From contig JAHRHY010000001.1 in the NCBI GenBank assembly GCA_019671135.1, positions 682,001 to 746,000 on the forward strand: a DNA stretch of 64,000 bases, in the 5' to 3' direction. Of the stretch, positions 23,582-33,297 are shown piece after piece (the first letter of the stretch is position 1; every line of letters starts with the position of its first letter). The notes under the pieces are model-generated. The model was not told where the DNA came from, searched no databases, and saw only the letters and a list, made by a program, of their open reading frames with translations. Origin of the DNA: Linnemannia hyalina. Its lineage: Eukaryota; Mortierellomycota; Mortierellomycetes; Mortierellales; Mortierellaceae. Both the position numbers and the translations under genes were made by a program.

Positions 23582-23890
23582 GATACGAATGAAGGGGATT
23601 CTTCCCATCCTCTCCATCATTGACAACCTCCTCCTTCCTAACAAACTCTCCAACAACCGCTCGTCAGCAGCGCGTGGGTCCTTGGTCGCCCCAGGGCACC
23701 TTCCTTCACAATGTGTGGCTAGCGAAGCGCCACACGGACAGAAACCATCGTGCGTGATGTAACCGTATCCTTGACTCCAGTCACCTCGGGGGCCTGTGTA
23801 CTTGGATGTCTTGTCCTTGGCAGAGATGCCCTGGCTTTGTTCCCACGCGATCGTCGCGGAGCACCGAGGTTTCCAGATACATTGTCGTCC
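23582..23890 (-). CDS. Possible short cysteine-containing coding fragment
   Basis: A minus-strand frame ending at a TAG at 23579-23581 reads as plausible protein, with WSQGYGYITHDGFCPCGASL and a later THCEGRCPGATK. Upstream it runs into a poly-T/A tract (23902-23921), where no start or splice site is evident. It could be the last exon of a small secreted protein or a remnant. Low confidence. Confidence 0.2.
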
Positions 23891-24028
23891 TTTTCTTTCC
23901 TCTTTTTTTTTTTTTTTTTTTATTTTATGTTTTTTAATGCCCAATTTTTAGTCACTCGTATCACGTGACTTAATTGGTATGAATGATGTTGAACACTTAA
24001 TTGAAAAAGTAAGATTACATCAATAGAA

Positions 24029-24109
24029 GTCAATATGGCCGAGCGGTTAAGGCGTGTGACTCGAAATCACATGGGTTCTCCCGCGCAGGTTCAAATCCTG
24101 CTGTTGACG
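24029..24109 (+). tRNA. tRNA-Ser, anticodon CGA
   Basis: The acceptor stem is GTCAATA (24029-24035) with TGTTGAC (24102-24108), including one G-T pair, and discriminator G at 24109. The A box TGGCCGAGCGGTTAAGGC is intact. The anticodon stem TGTGA/TCACA holds loop CTCGAAA, so the anticodon is CGA (24062-24064) and reads UCG. A long variable arm, as expected for serine, precedes the T arm GCAGG-TTCAAAT-CCTGC, which is also the B box. There is no intron and CCA is not encoded. It borders the mobile-element island. Confidence 0.93.
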
Positions 24110-24126
24110 CTATCTTTTGCTTCTCT

Positions 24127-24256
24127 CAACTCCCTTTGGGGGTTGAGCACTGTGGCTACCCGGGGCGACGCCCCGATCTTTTTGGTTTTTTTTTTGGTGC
24201 GCCATCCGCATTTTAATTTGACACTCTTACGAAGAAGGCCCGTGGCAGAGCCACGG
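24127..24256. repeat. Cluster of three strong hairpins right after the tRNA gene
   Basis: CAACTCCC/GGGGGTTG (24127-24145, one wobble), CGGGGCG-A-CGCCCCG (24161-24175) and CCGTGGC-AGA-GCCACGG (24240-24256). GC-rich hairpins just inside a terminus are a Helitron 3'-end feature, and the neighbouring Helitron remnant points this way. I do not see an unambiguous CTRR end. Confidence 0.4.
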
Positions 24257-24794
24257 ACGTCCCCCTTTCAAAGTCAAGTATTGTAGTTATTATGTCTTAT
24301 GCCCAACACCAAGATTCTTAATGAAGTCGTCCGAACGCCTTCTCCAACAAGGATTTGGTCGAGCGCAGCAAGGAGGAAACGGACCAAGAGCCCAACAAAC
24401 CCGAGGGACTCGAGGAACTCGACGACAGTATCGACAGGAAAAGCGATACTATGGGTACCGTATAAGGCTCTATAAATGGATGGGCAATGTTAGATATTTT
24501 TTTATTTGCCTAAAGTCTTGCCGGTACTCATGTTCACAATGTCATGAGAGTTTTGTTGATGATTCTGACTTAAACACCTAATATCATCTTGCTGGTGTTG
24601 TGGCTGGGATGAGCGTGAGTTTCAAGAAGGAAGAGGAACGGGGCCCGTTTGTAGCCATATTTTGTGGATCGCTACCCAATGGGGTTTCAATCGTTGTCAC
24701 AGCCATCTTTACCATAAAAAATGTAATCAATATCTCATGAGCGATCTAGAGATAGGAAGTGAAGGCATAACAATCCAGGGCTCTATGTTTATTA

Positions 24795-27003
24795 CTATAG
24801 ATTACAGTACTTTCTTTTTTTCAAGGAGGTCCGTCGAGGCAGTCCTTTGGAGTGACCTCGTACGAACTTGGACGATAGTAATCCATGCATCAAGTCCATA
24901 AGTGCTTTCTCGGGAACGATAACGGCGTTTGTTCTGCCCGAAGGCGTAATAATGAGACTTTTTTTTTTTTTTTTTTTTTGGTGGCGGAACATCAAGAGAA
25001 TAACCAACAGTCGAGAGGAGCCTAATAAAGTAAACACAAATGAGCGCCTATTTTCCATGCAATTCAACTCTCCCACCATTCACCAATCACCATTTGTTCA
25101 GTGTTGTCAGAATAGCGGTGCGCTTGATGTCTTGAGGTGCAAAGCTGCTGTTGGAGATATTGGGGTATATAGTGCGGATAAGTTGGATCTCGTGCTCGTT
25201 GTTGAGATTGGGTCCATATGGCGTAAAAAGGATATGGTCGGAATCCTGATATAATCATCAGAGTCGTCAAATGAATATGTCTGCTCCTTGCTTTCACCCA
25301 CACGTAGCAAAAAATCGACAAAGGAAAAAGAGCTGCTCTCGTCCGCCTTGACTTGCATATAGCGAGTTAGCTTGAGTGTCTTGACCTTGGGCTAAATGGT
25401 GCCAGACATTTTTTACACATGCGCCCTCGATCTGAGACTGAGATCCATGAACAACCACCGGCAACACCTGTCGAAAATCACCACCAAACACGACACTCTT
25501 TCCGCCGAAAGGAACCACGGGTCGATCCATAATATGTCAAACGACCCGGTCCACCGACTCGAAGATATGTCGATGCATCATGGGCGCCTCGTCCCAGATG
25601 ATGAGGTCGGCCGCATGAATAATGGATCTGACTTGTTGCTCGCGGGTAATATTGCAGGTCGAGTCTTTGAAAACCGGAAAGGGGACCTTGAAGACAGAGT
25701 GTGCAGTGCGTCCACCATAAAGGATCAGAGCTGCTATACCAGACGACGCGAGGACAACAACATTACTTCTCATAACACCGCTGATTTGTTCAATCAGTGT
25801 ATTGCAGAGAAAAGATTTGCCTGTGCCACCTGGCCCGTCAATAAATATTTCCCGCTGCTCGCATTCAAGGCTTGGATGTGGGAGCCCGCCAGCTTGGCGA
25901 GCTCTTCACGCGATTTTTCGCTGTGGTCGGAGGCGGACTTTGGGATGTGGCGGAGAATGCTGTAGCTGATGACTTGTGGCATAGTGGGAAAGTGGGCCAG
26001 AGAAGGGAGACAGGACCTTTCGCTGTCCTTAGGCTGGACAAAGTAGATCCGGGCAATCTTGAAGGTGTCCTTTTGTTTCCTATTGTCCCACTTGCGATTG
26101 TTTAGGTCGTAGGTGTAATGCTCAGGAATCCCGGCATATGCATATGTATGTGCGTTTTTGTCCTCTTGGTTCAGCTTGAGGTAGATCAGTTGACTGTCAT
26201 TGTTACGGCGGGCGACACAAAGTAGTTCCGCATTTTTTTTAAAGGTGACGTTGTGCTGGCCTTGGAGATTGACCTGTAGTCGTTGCACAGCAGGCGAATG
26301 ATCATGCAAAGGATATCCAAGGATGCGCCACATGCTCTCATGGGCAGAGAGGTATCTCCTATCGCGAAATTCGTGAATCTCATTGCGCGGAGGATCCTAA
26401 TATACAAACGACGGTAAAAAAATATGTAGAGAGTGAGAAAACAGCAAGCAATGAGCTGCAATGGTCAGACTTCAAGAGAAAAAAAATGCCTAAAGAAATA
26501 CCTCCGTGCTTGCTGCATTTTTCTGGTCTGTAGTGACTGAGCTTTGACCAGTGATGGCGGTGCTGGACCCTGTAATGGTGGCTGTGGCGGAGCTAAAGCT
26601 TGTTGCGGTAACTGTGGCAGTGGCGGCGCTGGTGCTGGTGCTGGTGCTGGTGGATGCTGAAGACAACGATGAAGATTGATCAGTGGACGCAAACGGAAGA
26701 CTCTTCTCTTTTTTTCGAGGGCGATCTTGGCTCTGTCCGGTCCTTTGTGGAAATGAAAAATGATGATATGACTTTTGCGCTGCGAGATTCTTGTTTTGAT
26801 TTGATAAAAAAAACGCAAGAACAAAAGACACACCTTATGGATGTACTTGTACAAATATTTCACCGCAGAGACCGAAGAACATATCTCGACATTGATATGG
26901 GCGTTGTACTTGGTTGCCAGCCAAAGGTTATGAGGCACGATCCAGCTATTGTCGATCTCTGTTTTCTCATTGAGCATGTAGGACACACACGATCGTCGAC
27001 GGT
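24795..27003 (-). mobile_element. Degraded Helitron: Rep domain and PIF1-like helicase fragments
   Basis: Read on the minus strand from 27003 downward. First comes a Rep-side block (SWIVPHNLWLATKYNAHINV, EICSSVSAVKYLYKYIHK, 26834-26986), then a second (WRILGYPLHDHSPAVQRLQV, about 26220-26340). A linker leads to the helicase: Walker A GPGGTGKS (near 25830), ASSGIAAL, a DEAP Walker B (IIWDEAPMM) and a GGDFRQVLPVV block. Later motifs (KTLKLTRYMQVKADE) are weaker. Rep plus PIF1-like helicase in this order is diagnostic of Helitrons, which move by rolling circle. Frames shift at about 25840 and 25390, the region after the first Rep block is replaced by Ser/Thr-rich sequence, and the N-terminus is missing. 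The copy is therefore dead. It lies head to head with the Fanzor-like gene, 282 bp away. Confidence 0.85.
24979..24991 (+). repeat. Left copy of a 13-nt direct repeat (second copy 33303-33315)
   Basis: TGGTGGCGGAACA occurs here after a poly-T run and again six bases past the stop of the Fanzor-like gene, in the same orientation and 8324 bp apart. It might be a target duplication, an element-end motif or chance. The left copy lies inside the decayed helicase region, which argues against a simple duplication. Confidence 0.35.
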
Positions 27004-27284
27004 ACCTTTCAGGAGCGCAAAATCGCTTTATCGCTCTCTATTTGCGCTGCAATCCATCCATCAGTCTGTACCTCTTGCATCAGTCAGCACCTCTTGGCAA
27101 AATCCATTTTGTTTTCCTTCTTTATTTCGTTCTTTCTTCCCTTCTTCCATAACCCCCTTCCTCCCTTCCCCCTCCTCTATCACCCGCACCCTTCCCTCCT
27201 CCAAATTTCTCATCAAGTAAAACCTACACTTTCCCATATCTCCTTTACTCCGCCTTCCGCTCAACAACATAATACTCAACAACT

Positions 27285-30200
27285 ATGGAACCAGACTCTG
27301 ACCAGGTACAGATCCAGATTCATGAGCTTGCCTTGCCTCTTATTTTAAAGCCATGGTCAACCGCGATTGTCAGACTCGTATTCACGCGTCGTTCATTTCT
27401 TATACCCTTTTACTTTTATAACAGACTATCGAGATGTTCAAGGAGGATTATGACGCAGAAGAGAAAGGCGACTTGTTGTGGGCGGTCAGGTTGGATGGTG
27501 ACGAGGTACTTCTTTTATTTCTTTATTGTTCCGTGGTAAATATTTCATTTAACAAAGTCACTGACCAACCTCTCTTTATCACAGCCAAATTGGTGGCGAT
27601 AGGAGGCTCTGGCTACTAAATCAATCATGTACCTGGTGGAAAAAACCTGGGATCCTGGACCTATGCTGGAGCGTGTCACCCAGCCAGCAGCCTACAGAGA
27701 CGCGGTCCTCGATATTTCACAAGATCCTCATATCAAGAAATCCTACAATGCACGTATCATGGACGTCACAAAGGCTCTCGCGGGAAAGGGCCTTGTCAAG
27801 TTGGAGGAGCCTAAGTTATGTCCCTTGTCCGCTGTAGCGCACCGTATCAAGACCGATTTGCTCGACCCAACCACTAGGATGGACCCGCTTCCCCTAACAA
27901 TTCTTCTCGGTCCTGACAGAATGCGCAAGACAGTGCGCCCTCGCACATCGCTCTCTTGGGCACTGCTGTCCGAACACCTGTCATGTACCATCGCTATCTT
28001 CTCTTCCACCGCGGAGCACCGAATCTATCAGCCGGAGACCAGTAGGGGCGTGATATGCTTTCTCCACGAAAAAAACCCTCTTGCTCGACGATCGACCTTT
28101 GCAGTGCTGCAAGTGACGGACAAGACACTGGTATCGTCGTATCATCTCAAAGTCCCTACGGCGGCGACTGCAAGGCCTGCCATACCGACTGCCTTTTTGC
28201 CCCTCATGCCCACTTCTGTCCAAGCTCAGACTGATCCATTGATATCAGCTGAGACATCGTCAGCAGCGCTTTCATCAGGTCCTTTCTACTCTTCCACGGT
28301 ATCTCCACAGTTCGCATCGCCATCGTCACTATCGATTGTAGAGTGGCCCCCTCTCCCCTCGGCCCAGTCGGCATCGATGCCATCATCAAATACTGTTGCA
28401 TGGCCAAGTAGTGTTTCCACGGCGTCGTCGTCCCAATCGGCGCCTGCCCCATCTGCCAAGCCAACTTCTGAATCGTCAGATGTGCTCCGAACATCAACAA
28501 TGTCTGCAAGCCCACCGGCACCATCTCTACCTCAAACCACGCCCCCTCACGCAACCTTCCGTATTGGAAAGAGACGACAGACTTACACGCTTAAGGACTC
28601 AAGAAAGCATTTGACATCGGATGTGGTGAAATCGTTTTACACCGGGGCATGGTAAGTTGTCTTGCTTCTCTTGCTTGGTTAATGACTATAGTGAATATAG
28701 TATGTATAACTGACCTTTTCGCCGTTCTTTCTTTTCATTTCAATCATAGTAACGACCGCATTCGCGACGACGTCAACGAGAAGGTTACAGGAATGTGGTT
28801 GAAGAGGCGGGAGCAGGACACACCAAGTGAGGTGTTTACAGACGTAAAGAAGCGCAAGATTATGGATGGAATGCTGAAAGGAAGAGTGCCCGCGGGGTTG
28901 AATGATACAGCTGTAGAGAGAGTCAAGGCTGGCTTCAACGATACGGCGACGTTCAAAAAGTGCAACCTTACTACTATTGTCGACACAAAATCCCGACAGA
29001 GCCTGTACAGCGAGTCGGTAAAAAGTGTGTTCGAATCGTCTTGGGATGCGGCCATTCTCCAATACCAGCCACAAGCCAACATTGCCGATGCTGTCAATTA
29101 CGGAGACCCCGCAAGCAGTACTGCGACTATGGATAAGGGACTGATTGAGGAGGCAGATGATGGCATGGGTGAGTTCCCGCAGATGGACGAGGAGGAGCTC
29201 GGGCTTGTGATTGAAGCGGACGCGAAGGCACGGGAACAGAGGAGGATGAAGAGTGTTACAGTCAGACTTCAAGATATTGTGCGTGAAGAACTGTTGAAGG
29301 GCAAGATCTATTCAGAGCCCATGGATGAGTCAAGCAAGAACTTGGAGGAGGAGGAGCCAACGGACTACCAGAAGATAGTCAGGATATTGAGCAGGACACA
29401 GGAAGTTCTAACGAACGCGGTGGATGAACTTGCGTGTCTTGGTCGTAAGACCACTTTGTTGGTAAGATATTTCGTTTTGTGCAAATGCAAATTCCATGAA
29501 TGTTTTTGTTTGAACATGGCATACGTTAACGCCGTTTTCTTTTTCTTTTCTTTTTTTTACATATGGTTGACTACAATAGATGGCCCAGAATCGATTCACT
29601 TTGCCAGGACAGAGGAACCACGAGCCTGAGCAGAAGGAGAGGGGGGAGGTACCCCACTTTGACCTCAGGGATACTTTGGTGCCATCGGCATTCATTCCAC
29701 GCAACGACACAGCGCCGACAATGCCAGTAGCGCCTATACCGGAGTCCCTTGAATGCTTTGTGAACTCCTCACCCACTGGTGACAACAAAAAATGGATGCA
29801 GGACGCCCAGAACCTATTATCCTACCACCATCTAGGGTATCTCTATGCAAGATTCATGGGTCCAAATGGCGTTCAAGCGTCCTCTAGCCAGGAGCACCCC
29901 CTATGGGCCATGCTTGCTGACGAGATCGATGACCCCCCAGGACCGCAGTGTCTATCTGACGATTGGAGTCCCGGTTGTCCCCACCCTTTGGACGGCCTAT
30001 CGACGCTGCTATGCGACTATCGAGTGGAGTTGGGAACCAATTTCAAGAACCTCTGGGAAGGAAACCTTTACTTCAAGTGTCTCGAGTTTTATTGCGATTT
30101 TCGCTTCGGTTTCACCTTGCCCCAGACCGAGAGATGCGGTATTTACGAGCGGACGCGGGCGTTGGCGGATAAAAAGATTCGTGCCAAAAAAGAAGCAAGA

Positions 30201-33200
30201 GCCCAGTCGACACATTCGCACAAGTCATGGGTTGACCGAATGGAACAGACCCAGAATGATCTGGGTACCCTCATAGCATTCGGAGGATCTCAAGATCGTA
30301 TCCGCGGATTACTGGCGTCTCTCGCTATGCAAGCTGATCGTGAGCCTGTCGTCGTTGAACCACATGGATTGGGTGACCAGATTCTGGCCGAAAACTCGAC
30401 AAATCCAGACCCTTCCACCAAAAAGCAGAATATGCTCGAAACCATCACGCTCCTGGAATGTACTGAGGAGGCGTTGGATGAGCTTGACCTAGAAGCAGAG
30501 GAGGAAGAAGAGGCCAAGAGATCTACTGAAGGTAAAAAAAAATGATCATGTCAGTTGCACTCTCTTATCCGTTTGAACATGCAATGTCTGGCGTAGACAT
30601 ACTATAGATCCAGACTAAGGGCTATCCAGACCGTGACCAAGATGTTACTAGAATCGCCCAAACTGGAGCAGGCCCCGGACATTAATTGGGTTCGAAAGTC
30701 ATGCAACAACCCAGACGACTTTTCAGAGCTTGAATGCGCAGCAATTGTCCGGATAGTAGGAGCATTGCGAGATTACGTTCCCAAACGCCGCGAGAAGCAC
30801 GATGGAGGGACCTCTCCGCCTGAGCACAACGCGGCCACCATGATTCGGGTTGTTCTGCTGTCTAATCACTTCCTGAGCTGTACTGGATACGCCGATTTCA
30901 CTCGGCGGTTCTCCCCTACCCCCTCCTTATCAGCCCTTCATCCTATTCCGTTGAGCGCCGCTGGAATCTATGAAGTCCTTTGCCCGAGCTCTGATCATCA
31001 TTTTGATGCCAAGATCGACGAGACTCACCCCATTACATCGGTGGAACACGCTAACAAGAACCAGCTGGCAGTCCTTGCGAACTTCTTTGACCTTAAGAAG
31101 ATCGAGAAGGTTTGCACCACATATGGCCTTGAATTTGCCAAGCGGTAAGTGTTTCGTTTTTTTTTTTACGTTGCAGTTGGTGTAGAAAAGACAAAAGTAA
31201 AAAACCAACAAACTGATATTTTCATTTAGTTTGACTTTTGTCAATTCTTTCACGACTCGTGTCCTGGGTGAGGTACGACCAGCATATCAAGGCCGGGGCG
31301 GATCACCTGTTGTGAGTGACCTCGAGGATGCCAAGAAGGACAAGAGCCAACGGAGGCTAGGACGAGACTGGAGTCTCGAAGGAGCACGTACTGGAATCAC
31401 TCAAGAGGATGCCAAGCGACGGCTCATTGAACTTGGAACGGAGCTAAAGGACCGCGGGATATCGCAGGAGGAGAAGAGGCAGCGCTGGCTAGGAGCAGAC
31501 CAGGAAAGATACGAGTTATCAGTCCTCGAGCGGAAGATGTCCAACACCGGCAACTCGCATCTTCGTCACACAACGCCTCCAGGTCCATGGAACAACGGAA
31601 ATCCTATCAGAATCTCTGTGATGGCAAGCGGAGAGCAGACTTTAGCTTTCTAGACTGGATCAAGGATGAAGAACAGCTGCGGGAGCTAAAAGCGACAAAG
31701 TACGCTCTCCAGAAGATCGCTAACACGCGCCCGAAGACCACACGACCTAACACCACCCAACCAGAGCGATCACATCCTGGGTCTCAAGCTACATGGACCA
31801 GCCCATGCGTGGAAAACAGGGCGGAGTCCATGCGAATCGATCACTTATTGGACGGGCTTTGTCCAACGGATTCCAGCACCACATCTCCTCGTGGGATAGG
31901 AGTGACATCGGACGACCCTGGGCTATGTACACTAAACACATATGCTGTTACCACGTTGTCCAAAGTCACCGAATCAATTCGACACTATACTGTGGCTACC
32001 AGCAACAGATTCTCATTGCTGTCAGGTAACTATCAAACTCAAAACTGAATAGCTCAAACTCTGCCTTATTTTTCGAAGATTGAGATGCTAATCACTATAT
32101 TCTTTTTATCCTATTGATAGTCGTGGATGAGGTCGTCCCTCCCATGGATGATAATACTCACTTGGAAGTTTAGCAAAACTCCCCCCTACCCACAGAGTCA
32201 CCGCCCCTTGGATCAGCGATCTCTCCTCCCGAAAAAACCAAAAGCGGCGAGAAAAGCGATTGGCAAGTGATACTCCCGAAGCCATTGCTACGAGGGCAGC
32301 CCACACGAGTCTCTCCAAGAACTCTATCGAATCCGCCACTACCCTGGAAGAAGTCGATACCGCGCAAAAAACCCGTCGAGACGCTCAAAAACCCTGTAGG
32401 GAGTTTGAGGGTGGTGTATGGCGTCAAAGAGATCTGTTGGTGCAGGAAACGATGACGAAACGAGCATATGCAACTATAGCCGCACAACAGAGAGCAAGGG
32501 CCAAGGAAGCGGTCATAGTCGAGAGCCACATCAGATCCAACGACAACGTCAGGGTCGAGGACGCCAACAATGATGATAACACCACACAATACCAGGATGT
32601 TCATGTCGTGGACATACCAACAGGACACCAACAGGATGCCGGCCAAGCTCTCCACGCGGACCCTCACCGTAAGCACTTCTCGATTGAAATGAGGGTATAC
32701 ATGTGAATAGGCGCTTCATAATGCATTCGGCTAATAATACCAACCTGTTTTATCACATTCTTCCACCTTATAGATGCAGGACCAATCTCCTCCAAACGGG
32801 ACGTGGCCGTTGTTGTGCTCCACGGAGCGGCGGGCACACCCGTCGGAAGTAGGATTAAAGGGCATGAAAAGCGTGGAGGCTCCAAAATGACCAAACAACA
32901 TAGGCAACATGCCCCCGTCGCCCACACAAATGAAAACAGAACCAGCCGCCTCTGCTCCTGTTGCTTTCACCCTATCTTCTTCTCTCGTGGTCAGCGCATC
33001 CGCGACGGAAAGACGACGACTGTCCGCCTCAACGGAGCAGTAGATTGCAGAAATCCTCTTTGTCCACGAAAACAAGCCGGCCTCGGTTCGATGGGGAGAG
33101 ATTCCAATGCAGCCTCCAACATCGGGATATCTGGTGCCTCCATCCTCCTCTCAACCGACCACTCCGCCCTCCCACCCTTCCGACCTTTTTCTCTTCCTCC

Positions 33201-33297
33201 TCACCAACAACACCAGCACCATGCTGGACGCCTTCCATCTCAAGTCCACCCACTAGGATGCGACAAGGGACTGTCTAATAGTAGAGAGAGCAGTTGA
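27285..33297 (+). CDS. Fanzor-like RuvC nuclease gene (TnpB relative) with a long N-terminal extension; several frame breaks
   Basis: Model exons: 27285-27305, 27425-27505, 27603-28651, 28750-29461, 29580-30531, 30608-31144, 31230-31582, 31654-32025, 32174-32668 and 32774-33297. The last three carry a RuvC nuclease core: VTSDDPGLCTL (RuvC-I Asp near 31911-31916), VAVVVLHG, then HTNENRTS (candidate Glu at 32932) directly before a zinc ribbon (CSCC, then DCRNPLC), and MGRDSNAASNIGISG (RuvC-III Asp at 33100). A glutamate beside the ribbon and RDxNAAxN are hallmarks of Fanzor/TnpB proteins, which cut DNA guided by a transposon-encoded RNA. The roughly 900 residues of the first five exons are unrecognised. 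Problems: a TAG at 27600 follows the best acceptor (one at 27602 avoids it); exons 5 and 6 do not fit in phase; the 31583 donor (GTCCAT) is weak. The gene may be decayed. Confidence 0.7.

Noticed and set aside
27061..27282. Minus-strand Lys/Glu/Gly-rich frame at the left of the Fanzor-like gene
   Set aside because: Complement of a CT-rich leader; no continuity with the Helitron Rep frame.
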